64,000 nucleotides of DNA from Micromonospora sp. WMMD1120 (GTDB taxonomy: Bacteria > Actinomycetota > Actinomycetes > Mycobacteriales > Micromonosporaceae), in contig NZ_JARUBO010000005.1 in assembly GCF_029626235.1 (NCBI RefSeq), forward strand, positions 3,752,501 through 3,816,500. Reading direction: 5' to 3'. Positions within the stretch are counted from its first letter, which is position 1. The number at the start of each line of letters is the position of its first letter. Below the pieces are notes generated by a model, which saw only the letters and a program-made list of their open reading frames with translations, was not told the DNA's origin and did no database searches. The position numbers and the translations under genes were made by a program. Shown piece by piece: positions 24,092 through 30,703 of this stretch.

Positions 24092-24304
24092 GTGTCCGAG
24101 TGGGTCTGTGACTGCTGCGGGCGGTGGCGGGTGAGCGTGGAGCTGATCCGGGGCCGCTACCGGTACCGGCTCACCCGCCGCTACCCGCAGCGGTTCGGCG
24201 GGGGCCGCAACGTGCTCGGCGAGGTCGGTTCGGTGGCGGAGCTGGAGGAGCTGCTGCGGAGACAGACCCCGCTGACCCTGGCCGACCTGCACGAGGCCGC
24301 CTGA
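24092..24304 (+). CDS. Small conserved protein with N-terminal CxCC motif, unknown function
   Basis: A 70-residue protein that I do not recognise: MSEWVCDCCGRWRVSVELIRGRYRYRL contains three Cys (6, 8, 9) that could coordinate a metal, followed by basic strands and an acidic helical end (VAELEELLRRQTPLTLADLHEAA). The GTG start at 24092 follows TACTTT by six nucleotides. Codon use is normal for the region, which supports it being a gene. The next gene starts 68 nt downstream on the same strand. Confidence 0.6.
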   Translation: MSEWVCDCCGRWRVSVELIRGRYRYRLTRRYPQRFGGGRNVLGEVGSVAELEELLRRQTPLTLADLHEAA

Positions 24305-24372
24305 GCGCCGTCCCGGCGTCCACTCAGGACCCCGATATGCTGCCCCGAACGGGTCGCCACGGGAGGCACACC

Positions 24373-24795
24373 ATGCGGTTCGCTACCGACACGGAGATCG
24401 CCGCCGACGTCGAACAGGTCTGGGCGGTGCTCGCCGACGTGCCGCGCTGGCCGGAGTGGACCGCCTCCGTGACGCGGGCCGAGCGGGGTGAGCCGGGGCC
24501 GCTCGCCGTCGGCGCGACCGCACGACTGACCCAGCCGAAGTTGCGGCCGGCCCTCTGGCGGGTCACCGAGCTGACCGACCGGCGGGCGTTCGTCTGGGTC
24601 TCCGACTCCCCGGGGGTACGGACCACCGGCGAGCACCTGTTGGTGCCGCTACCCGACGGGCGTACCCGTGTCGAGCTGGCGATCGACCAGTCCGGCCCGC
24701 TGTCCGGCCTGATCGGCCGGCTGTACGGCGGGTTGCTGCGCCGCTACCTGCGGATGGAGGCTGACGGGCTCAGGCGTCGCTGTGAGCGGGGCTGA
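24373..24795 (+). CDS. SRPBCC family (polyketide cyclase/START-like) protein
   Basis: A 140-residue protein with the START/Bet v1-like fold. The N-terminal pattern MRFATDTEIAADVEQVWAVLADVPRWPEWTASV is diagnostic, with the following strands ATARLTQPKLRPALWRVTEL and RRAFVWVSDSPGVRTTGEHLL, and the C-terminal long helix LSGLIGRLYGGLLRRYLRMEADGLRRRCE. Such proteins bind hydrophobic ligands in a central cavity; ligand and role are unknown. The ATG at 24373 follows GGGAGG by five nucleotides. It lies between two unrelated small genes on the same strand. Confidence 0.88.
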   Translation: MRFATDTEIAADVEQVWAVLADVPRWPEWTASVTRAERGEPGPLAVGATARLTQPKLRPALWRVTELTDRRAFVWVSDSPGVRTTGEHLLVPLPDGRTRVELAIDQSGPLSGLIGRLYGGLLRRYLRMEADGLRRRCERG

Positions 24796-24844
24796 CGGCC
24801 GGGGCGGCCGTACCCTGACCGTGTCCGATGGGGGTTGAGGAGGA

Positions 24845-25351
24845 GTGGTGGCCGAGCTGACGTACCCCGAGGTGGGCTCGACCCGGCACGGGGCGCTGCC
24901 CGGCGGGTACCACCACCTGCGCCACCGGTTCCCGTTGCCGGCGGGCTGCTTCGACGTCGCGGCCGAGGCGGTGCTGAGTTGGCGGTTGCACCGGGCCGCC
25001 GGCGTCCGGATGCGCACCGACGCCCCGCGCGCCACCGAAGGCGTGCTGGTCAGCGCCGGCCTGGGCGTCGGCCCGGCCCGCGTCTGGGGGCCGTGCCGGG
25101 TGGTCTGGAGCGAGGAGTCGCCGGGGCTCGCGGGCTTCGGCTACGGCACCCTTGCCGGGCACCCGGAGCGGGGTGAGGAGGCGTTCGTGGTCGGCCACGA
25201 CGACGACGGCACCGTCTGGTTCGAGGTACGCGCGTTCAGTCGCCCGGCCCGCTGGTTCACCCGTGCCGGCGGGCCGGCTGTCCGGGCGGTGCAGCACACG
25301 TACGCGTGGTGGCTCGGCCGCACCCTGCGCCGGCTCTGCGCGACCCGCTGA
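24845..25351 (+). CDS. DUF1990 family protein
   Basis: A 168-residue protein matching DUF1990: TYPEVGSTRHGALPGGYHHLRH (about 6-27), the middle VLVSAGLGVGPARVWGPCRVVW, and the end GYGTLAGHPERGEEAFVVGHDDDGTVWFEVRAFSRPA. The same family occurs in plants and actinobacteria; its function is not known, although the fold is related to SRPBCC proteins. Two GTG codons (24845 and 24848) follow GAGGAGGA; either may initiate. It sits 49 nt after the SRPBCC gene, so the two are probably co-transcribed. Confidence 0.85.
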   Translation: MVAELTYPEVGSTRHGALPGGYHHLRHRFPLPAGCFDVAAEAVLSWRLHRAAGVRMRTDAPRATEGVLVSAGLGVGPARVWGPCRVVWSEESPGLAGFGYGTLAGHPERGEEAFVVGHDDDGTVWFEVRAFSRPARWFTRAGGPAVRAVQHTYAWWLGRTLRRLCATR

Positions 25352-25367
25352 CCGCGGCGCCCCCTGC

Positions 25368-26288
25368 TCAGTAGCGGGCGAAGGAGCGGATCGGCGCGCG
25401 CGGGCCGTACTTCGGCGCCTGGATGCCGGCGGCTGCCAGCAGGAGACACACCCGACCCCGGTGACCTCGGAACGGCTTCAGCAGCTCCAGCAGCCGGGCG
25501 TCGTCGCCCCTGGGCTCGCCCGCCAGCGCCCAGGCCACGGTGTTCGGGATGTGGTAGTCCCCGACGCTCACCGCGTCCGGGTCCCCGTACGCGATCCGGA
25601 CCACCTCGGCGGCGGTCCAGGGGCCGATGCCCGGGATGGCCGTCAACCGGCGGGTGGCCTCGGCGGTGTCGACGCAGCGCTCCAACCGGTCGGCGAGCGC
25701 CGCGGCGCGGCGGAGCGTGTCGGCCCGCCGCTGCTCCACCCCGAACGGGTGGAACACCCAGTACGGGGTGGCGGCGACGGCGGCGGGTGTGGGCGGCAGG
25801 AGCAGCGGCTGGAACGGACCGGGCGCCGGCTCCCGGAAGTGCCGCACGGTGGCCGCGTACGCCCGGTAGGCCTCCTTGCCGGTGACCTTCTGCTCGAAGA
25901 TCGCCCGCAGCAGCCGGGGAAACACCTGCCCGGTCGCGGGCATCCGGAGCCCGCGGTGCTCCCGGGCCAGCCGGGCGACCACCGGGTGCGCCTCGGCCAG
26001 CTCGGCGAAGCCGGTCAGGTCGTCGCGGAGCCCCGCGATCGCGTCGGCGCGGGCCAGGACGTGCTCGGCGCCCGGCCCGTAGCCCTCGGCGAGCAACGCG
26101 CCGTCGGCGGGCCGCAGCGCGAGCGTGGCCGGCCCGTCCGGGGTACGGGTGGCCCACCAGAACGTGCCGGCGGCCACCCGGGCGCACGGGTCGTACGGGC
26201 TGAAGGTGAGCGCGTGGACCGAAGCGGCCAGCCGGTAGCCGACCGGAGGGTGCAACACCCTGGTCGCGGCGGCTTCGGTGGCGGTCAC
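25368..26288 (-). CDS. AlkA-type DNA-3-methyladenine glycosylase
   Basis: A 306-residue base-excision repair enzyme that removes alkylated purines from DNA. The N-terminal part resembles the AlkA domain (LHPPVGYRLAASVHALTFSPYDP), and the helix-hairpin-helix glycosylase core follows: RAIFEQKVTGKEAYRAY (about 142-158), the hairpin LTAIPGIGPWTAAEVVRIAYGDPDAV (about 218-243) and the catalytic Asp in VGDYHIPN. No Cys cluster for an iron-sulfur centre is seen, in line with AlkA rather than MutY/Nth. The start GTG 26288 (VTATEAAATRV) was chosen because upstream in-frame starts extend into a terminator. It is convergent with the DUF1990 gene. Confidence 0.88.
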   Translation of the reverse strand: MTATEAAATRVLHPPVGYRLAASVHALTFSPYDPCARVAAGTFWWATRTPDGPATLALRPADGALLAEGYGPGAEHVLARADAIAGLRDDLTGFAELAEAHPVVARLAREHRGLRMPATGQVFPRLLRAIFEQKVTGKEAYRAYAATVRHFREPAPGPFQPLLLPPTPAAVAATPYWVFHPFGVEQRRADTLRRAAALADRLERCVDTAEATRRLTAIPGIGPWTAAEVVRIAYGDPDAVSVGDYHIPNTVAWALAGEPRGDDARLLELLKPFRGHRGRVCLLLAAAGIQAPKYGPRAPIRSFARY

Positions 26289-26312
26289 CCGCCCACTCTG
26301 CCACGTGCCGGA

Positions 26313-26347
26313 CGGGACGCCGGCACCACCGGTGTGCCGACGTCCCG
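26313..26347 (-). terminator. Terminator after the secreted-repeat lipoprotein gene
   Basis: Interrupted perfect stem: CGGGACG-C-CGGCAC (26313-26326) pairs with GTGCCG-A-CGTCCCG (26334-26347), a 13-bp stem with one C/A bulge. It lies about 70 nt past the lipoprotein stop codon. Confidence 0.6.
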
Positions 26348-26416
26348 GGTACGACGGTGGCCGGCCGCGCCCTCCCCGGCGACGACCGACCACCGTGACC
26401 TCGCGGCGATCCGGGC

Positions 26417-27064
26417 TCAGTACGAGTAGCCCGACCCGCCCGCGTCGCTGGCGCCGCTGTTCGACGGGGGCGCGACAGCCTTCGGCGTGGAGGTGGGCAG
26501 GCAGCTCAGGTTCTTCTTGCCGTCCGGCTGGACCACGAACCAGGTGCCGCCGACGGCCTGACCCTTCCACTGGCCGGGCTTCTTGTCGCCGATGTAGCGG
26601 TACACCGGCCAGCCGCCGATGGTGAGCTGGCGGGTGCCGTCCTGACGGGTCACGCTGCCGACCTTGTCGTCGGAGACGCCGGTCAGCTGCGGGTTGCCGT
26701 CGGTCAGCGACGGCGGCCACACCTCGGCGCACTTGTCGACGCAGTTCGACGACGGCGGGTCGGCGGTGTCCTTGTCGAAGCGGTACAGGATCCAGCCGTC
26801 CTCGTCGGTGACCACCTTGCCCATCCGGGGGACGCTCTTGCCGGTCAACTTCTCGGTCAGGTCGACGTTCGCGGGCGGGGCCTCGGCGGCCGGCGCCTCG
26901 GCGGACGGCGACGCCTCCGCCTCGACCGATGCGGTGGGCTCGGCCGCGGCGACGGCGACCGGCTCCGCCGCGCTCGAGTTCGCGGGGTCGTAACCCGCGG
27001 GAGCGCAGGCCGTAAGTGCGACCATCGCGCTCGCGACGATGACGGTCCGCTTCATCTGTGCCAC
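26417..27064 (-). CDS. Lipoprotein with secreted repeats of unknown function (PF03640 type)
   Basis: A 215-residue exported lipoprotein. The signal peptide ends at VALTAC (Cys20), followed by an Ala/Glu/Pro-rich low-complexity linker (about 30-65). Two copies of the PF03640-like repeat follow: GWILYRFDKDTADPPSSNCVDKCAEVWPP (about 89-117) and WPVYRYIGDKKPGQWKGQAVGGTWFVV (about 152-178). Family function is unknown. Starts: GTG 27064 has AGGAGG with a four-nucleotide gap; the ATG at 27055 is also possible. The upstream promoter (27097-27126) matches that of the neighbouring ECF sigma operon, so the gene is a probable target of that sigma factor. Confidence 0.85.
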   Translation of the reverse strand: MAQMKRTVIVASAMVALTACAPAGYDPANSSAAEPVAVAAAEPTASVEAEASPSAEAPAAEAPPANVDLTEKLTGKSVPRMGKVVTDEDGWILYRFDKDTADPPSSNCVDKCAEVWPPSLTDGNPQLTGVSDDKVGSVTRQDGTRQLTIGGWPVYRYIGDKKPGQWKGQAVGGTWFVVQPDGKKNLSCLPTSTPKAVAPPSNSGASDAGGSGYSY

Positions 27065-27096
27065 GTGCCCTCCTCATTCTTGGCAGTTCGCCCATT

Positions 27097-27126
27097 GGTA
27101 CGGCGGGCAGACTGTCAAGGTTGAAC
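27097..27126 (-). promoter_or_regulatory. ECF-type promoter of the lipoprotein gene
   Basis: On the minus strand GTTCAACC (27126-27119), exactly 16 nt, then CGTACC (27102-27097). The same spacing and hexamer occur before the sigma factor gene (28795-28824). Confidence 0.6.
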
Positions 27127-27219
27127 GAGTAACAGTGGTCAATTTCACTGAGGTTGATCTGAACCGAACGGGGCTGTGCTGCGTACGCCCCCGCGAACGG
27201 TTCCGCCGGCAACGACAGA

Positions 27220-27254
27220 TCGGCGCCGGCCATTGTGACAATGACCGGCGCCGA
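27220..27254 (-). terminator. Terminator of the sigma/anti-sigma operon
   Basis: A 35-nt near-perfect hairpin: TCGGCGCCGG-C-CATTGT, G loop, then ACAATG-A-CCGGCGCCGA, with one C/A mismatch. It starts 13 nt after the anti-sigma stop codon. Confidence 0.75.
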
Positions 27255-27267
27255 CAGCGTACGCGGA

Positions 27268-28050
27268 TTACAGCGGTACGGTGACCAGCGGACTCGCCAC
27301 GCCATTGGCGTCCACCGACTGCACCTGGAGTTGCTTGATGTCGGTCGTCAGGGCCGACGTCGACGCGCTCAGCTCAAGGCCCTGCGGCCGGGTGTTGGTG
27401 CCGTAACCGCCCTCCGGCACCGACCAGGTGGAAATGACCTCGGTGCTGGCATTTTTGCGCACCACCACCAGTCGGCAGACCCGCGGCCCGGGCAACCTCC
27501 GCATGCTGAAGTTGATCCGGGTGCCGTACTCCCGCTTCACCAGGAACATCGTCGTCTGCACGCCCGTCGTCGGGTCGGTCGCGTCGACCTGGTCGCCCTC
27601 CTCCTCGGTGCCGCCCACGCCCGGACCGCTCGGCGCGGCCGTCGGCCCGCTCGTCGGCGGGTCGCTCGGCGTGCTCGGCGTCGACTCGGCGAGCACCCCC
27701 GGCGGCTGCTCGTTTCCGGCCACCTGAACGAAGCCGTAGCCGCTCAGGCCACCGAACACCACCACCGCGGCGGCCGTCGCGAGCATCTGCCGGAACCGGG
27801 TACGTCGCCGGTCCGCCCGGACCGCGCCCAACGTCCGGTTCAGCAGACCCGGGTCGGTGGCGGTCTGCTCCAGCGCCATCATCGTCTCGCCGTCGATGTC
27901 GGAGAGCAGGCCGACCACCGGCACCATCGTCTCCAACTCGGCCGCACACGCCCAGCAGGTGGCGAGATGCTCCTCGAACCGCTCCGTGTCCTGCTCGTCG
28001 AGCACGCCGAGCGCGTACGCCGCGACGTCCATGTGATCCGGCCGGCTCAT
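27268..28050 (-). CDS. Zinc-binding anti-sigma factor (membrane-anchored)
   Basis: A 260-residue partner of the ECF sigma factor encoded directly upstream. The N-terminal ZAS domain shows H28-x3-C32-x2-C35 (EEHLATCWACAAEL), the motif that holds zinc and grips sigma. One membrane helix (about 89-109) follows, and an exported C-terminal domain (about 110-260) starts with a Pro/Ser/Thr-rich linker and ends in a beta-rich region (MFLVKREYGTRINFSMRRL, then LSASTSALTTDIKQLQVQSVDANG). The exported part probably senses an envelope signal. Its ATG overlaps the sigma stop (ATGA), so both are made in step. A terminator follows. Confidence 0.9.
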   Translation of the reverse strand: MSRPDHMDVAAYALGVLDEQDTERFEEHLATCWACAAELETMVPVVGLLSDIDGETMMALEQTATDPGLLNRTLGAVRADRRRTRFRQMLATAAAVVVFGGLSGYGFVQVAGNEQPPGVLAESTPSTPSDPPTSGPTAAPSGPGVGGTEEEGDQVDATDPTTGVQTTMFLVKREYGTRINFSMRRLPGPRVCRLVVVRKNASTEVISTWSVPEGGYGTNTRPQGLELSASTSALTTDIKQLQVQSVDANGVASPLVTVPL

Positions 28051-28739
28051 TCTGTCACCCCCCGCTCCTGCAGAGCCGTGCGCAGCGCGCGCAGCGCGTA
28101 GTAGACCCTCGACTTGGCCGTGCCGAGCGGCAACCCCAACTCCTCGGCCGCCTCCGGCACCGTCCGCCCCCGGAAGTACGTCGAGATCAGGATCTCCCGG
28201 TGCGACTGACTGAGCGTACGCAGGGCGTCCGCCACCGTCATCGTGCGCAGCACCCGTTCGGTGCTGTCCGCCTCGGCGAACGCGGTGAGGTCACGGTCGT
28301 ACGTCTCCGGCGGCCGGGCCTCCTGGCTGCGGTGCTCGTCGATGGCGATGCGCCGGGCCACGGTGACCAACCAGGGCCGCAACGAACCCTGCCCCTGGGT
28401 GCCCAGGCGGTGCGCGTTGCGCCACGCCCGCAGCAGCGTCTCCTGGACGATGTCCTCCGCGCGCTGCCGGTCCCCCCCGGTGAGGCGCATGACGAACATC
28501 AGCAACGGACCGGCGTGCTCGGCGTAGAGCTGCCTGATCAACTGGTCGGAGTGGTTGGCCTCGGTGGACGTCGCCTGATGGCGTCCGGGCGCCGGTCGGG
28601 GCGTCACCGGACCATTCTGGCGAGACGTCGCCCGCGCGTCGACCCCCCGGGCAGACGAGGTCGACCGTGACGTCGGCCGCGCTGACAACCAGTCAGCGCG
28701 TACCGCGTCGCCGTGCCAACCGGCCGCCACTGCGTGCAT
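28047..28739 (-). CDS. ECF RNA polymerase sigma factor (SigL-like)
   Basis: A 230-residue extracytoplasmic-function sigma factor. Region 2 lies at about 65-135 (LIRQLYAEHAGPLLMFVMRL, AEDIVQETLLRAWRNAHRL, RPWLVTVARRIAIDEHRS) and region 4 at about 165-225 (LRTLSQSHREILISTYFRGRTVPEAAEELGLPLGTAKSRVYYALRALR). The first 60 residues are extra and basic. The ATG at 28739 has GGAGG five to six nucleotides before it; a GTG at codon 45 is the alternative. The promoter at 28795-28824 has the same form as that of the lipoprotein gene, which suggests autoregulation. Confidence 0.9.
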   Translation of the reverse strand: MHAVAAGWHGDAVRADWLSARPTSRSTSSARGVDARATSRQNGPVTPRPAPGRHQATSTEANHSDQLIRQLYAEHAGPLLMFVMRLTGGDRQRAEDIVQETLLRAWRNAHRLGTQGQGSLRPWLVTVARRIAIDEHRSQEARPPETYDRDLTAFAEADSTERVLRTMTVADALRTLSQSHREILISTYFRGRTVPEAAEELGLPLGTAKSRVYYALRALRTALQERGVTE

Positions 28740-28794
28740 GCAGACCTCCGGGATTTCCGTGACCGACGCCGGCCCATGAGGCGGGCCGCCCGGT

Positions 28795-28824
28795 GGTACG
28801 CACGACCGACCGGAACGGATCAAC
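28795..28824 (-). promoter_or_regulatory. ECF-type promoter of the sigma/anti-sigma operon
   Basis: On the minus strand GTTGATCC (28824-28817), exactly 16 nt, then CGTACC (28800-28795). Compared with the lipoprotein promoter two of the eight -35 bases differ and the -10 hexamer is identical. Confidence 0.6.
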
Positions 28825-28831
28825 GAACGGC

Positions 28832-28843
28832 GGAAAATTTTCC
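28832..28843. promoter_or_regulatory. AT-centred 12-bp palindrome upstream of the sigma promoter
   Basis: GGAAAATTTTCC, perfect and AT-rich in a very GC-rich region. It lies seven nucleotides upstream of the -35 element and 18 nt past the stop of the methyltransferase-like gene, so it may be an operator, an UP-like element or part of a terminator. Confidence 0.4.
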
Positions 28844-28861
28844 CGGCTGCGGTGTGGACGC

Positions 28862-29719
28862 TCAGCGGCGTACCGAGAAAAGGCCCGGCGGTGGCGGGTC
28901 GGAGCCGGTGGCGTCGGCGTCCCGCACGACCGCCGCGCCGCCGGCGAACCGGTCCAGCTCGTCGCCGGCCACCACCCGACCGGGGAACCAGTCGCCGGCG
29001 GCACGCCGGGACAACTCCGGAACCGGTGGTGTGGTCCGCCCCGCGACCAGCACCAGGTTTCCGTACCGCCGCCCGCGCAGCACCGCCGCGTCACCCACCA
29101 GGCACGCCTGCGGCAGCACCGAGCGGACCGTGGCCACCTGCCCGCGGGCGTGCCGCAGCGGCGGGCCGTCGGCCAGGTTCGCCAGGTACCACCCGGTGGG
29201 GCGCAGCACCCGGGCCACCTCGGCGGCATACTCCACCGAGGTCAGGTGCGCCGGGGTACGCGCGCCGGCGAACACGTCGGCGACCACCACGTCGTAACTC
29301 GCCTCCCGGGTGGCCGCCAGCACGGCCCGCGCGTCCTGCACCCGGACCCGCAACCGCCCGTCCGACGGCCACGGCGCCACCCGGCGGACCAGCTCCACCA
29401 GAGCGCCGTCCACCTCGGACACCCGCTGGGTGGACCCCGGCCGGGTGGCCGACACGTACCGGGGCAGGGTCAGGGCCCCGCCACCCAGGTGCAGCACCCG
29501 CAGCGGTACGCCGGCCGGGGCGATCAGGTCGACGGCGGCGGCCAGCCGCCGGACGTACTCGAACTCCAGGTGCGTGGGGTCGGTCAGATCGACGTGCGAC
29601 TGCGGCGCGCCGTCCAGCAGCAGCGTCCACGAACCGGGCCGGTCCGGGGCCGGGACCAGCTCCGCCAGCCCGGTGTCCACCTGCTCGACCACCCGGTCAC
29701 CGGCCCGCTTACGCCCCAT
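28862..29719 (-). CDS. Spermidine synthase-like SAM-dependent methyltransferase fold protein
   Basis: A 285-residue protein of the polyamine-synthase-like branch of Rossmann methyltransferases. The nucleotide-binding segment is LRVLHLGGGALTLPRYVSATRPGSTQRVSEVDGALVEL (about 74-111), with the acidic strand end EVD, then RVQDARAVLAATREASYDVVVADVFAGA (about 128-155). Spermidine synthases use decarboxylated SAM; key polyamine residues cannot be confirmed here, and many actinobacterial members are uncharacterised. The ATG at 29719 is 15 nt from the end of the NurA-like gene, so it is the last cistron of the herA-sbcD-sbcC-nurA operon. Whether it has a DNA-related job is unknown. Confidence 0.82.
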   Translation of the reverse strand: MGRKRAGDRVVEQVDTGLAELVPAPDRPGSWTLLLDGAPQSHVDLTDPTHLEFEYVRRLAAAVDLIAPAGVPLRVLHLGGGALTLPRYVSATRPGSTQRVSEVDGALVELVRRVAPWPSDGRLRVRVQDARAVLAATREASYDVVVADVFAGARTPAHLTSVEYAAEVARVLRPTGWYLANLADGPPLRHARGQVATVRSVLPQACLVGDAAVLRGRRYGNLVLVAGRTTPPVPELSRRAAGDWFPGRVVAGDELDRFAGGAAVVRDADATGSDPPPPGLFSVRR

Positions 29720-29734
29720 CGCGGATCCCCACCC

Positions 29735-30703
29735 TCACCGGGCCGCGCGGGCCGCGGCGGTCAGCGCGCGGTGCAGCAGCCGGGCATCGCCGAGCAGGGC
29801 CCGCAGCCTGCGCTCCAGGCCGGCGATCGGGATCAGGTTCTGCGGGGCCCGCGGGTCCTTGTAGGGCGTGGAGGCGAAGCGGGGCAACGTCACCAGCGAC
29901 AGGTCGGCCAGCTCGATCGCCGCCTCGACGGGCAGGTCGGGGGAGCACTCCACCCGGACGATCCCGGCCCACGGCGCGCCCACCGCCACCGGCAGCCGCA
30001 AATACCACGACCAGCCACCCCAGGCGGTGCCCAGCCGGAACACCGGCGACCGCTCACCGGACGCCAGGCCGGTCACCACCGCCGTCAGCCGGGCGTCCAG
30101 ATACTGACTGTGCTGCGTCTTGATGTAGCCCAGGGTGCGGGGCAACTGCCGGCGACTACGCAGCGGACCGTCCACCACCAGCAGGTCGCCGTCCACCCGC
30201 GCGGCGTCGGAGACCGCCACCTCCAACGCGGTCAGCGGGGCCTGCACCGCCGCCGGCAACTTCGCCAACTCACCGGAGCCACCCACCCGGTGCACCGGGT
30301 ACCGGACCGCGCCCGCCACCACGTCCTGCGCCGACGGGCTCGCCGTGAACAGCCCCCGGCCCACCCGGGTGCCCGCCAACTGCGCCGCGCCGTTACCCAG
30401 GTCGCACCGGACCACCCCGGCCGCGTACGAGGCGGCCAACCCGGGAAACGAGCCGCCGTCGGTCTCGGCCGTCCAGATGCTCGCGTCGATCCGGCGGACC
30501 CCGTCGACGAGCAACACCACGTCCGGCGCCCGCACCCCGGGGCGTACCCCGATCGCCCGCCAGTCCACAGCGGGCAGCTCCACGTCCGCGTCGACCTGCT
30601 GGCTGCTCGGCGCGGCCGGGCCGGCGGCGGACGCCTCGAACGACGCCCCGTAGGCCGGGTCCCACGAATCGACGAAGAACGAGGCGTCGCTCCTCGCGCT
30701 CAC
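29735..30703 (-). CDS. NurA-like nuclease domain protein
   Basis: A 322-residue protein whose context and motifs suggest a NurA-type 5'-3' nuclease. Key points are an Asp at residue 67 in VVLLVDGVRRIDA, a second at about 178 in DLLVVDGPL, LGYIKTQHSQYL (Lys195), and the end segment RAPQNLIPIAGLERRLRALLGD; NurA enzymes carry two such acidic sites for manganese and a late conserved helix. It is encoded directly after sbcC with a four-nucleotide overlap (GTGA) in an operon with HerA-, Mre11- and Rad50-type genes, as in archaea. The first 14 nt from GTG 30703 equal the start of a repeat found at 56848, so a slightly later start is possible. Family assignment was made by eye. Confidence 0.62.
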   Translation of the reverse strand: MSARSDASFFVDSWDPAYGASFEASAAGPAAPSSQQVDADVELPAVDWRAIGVRPGVRAPDVVLLVDGVRRIDASIWTAETDGGSFPGLAASYAAGVVRCDLGNGAAQLAGTRVGRGLFTASPSAQDVVAGAVRYPVHRVGGSGELAKLPAAVQAPLTALEVAVSDAARVDGDLLVVDGPLRSRRQLPRTLGYIKTQHSQYLDARLTAVVTGLASGERSPVFRLGTAWGGWSWYLRLPVAVGAPWAGIVRVECSPDLPVEAAIELADLSLVTLPRFASTPYKDPRAPQNLIPIAGLERRLRALLGDARLLHRALTAAARAAR

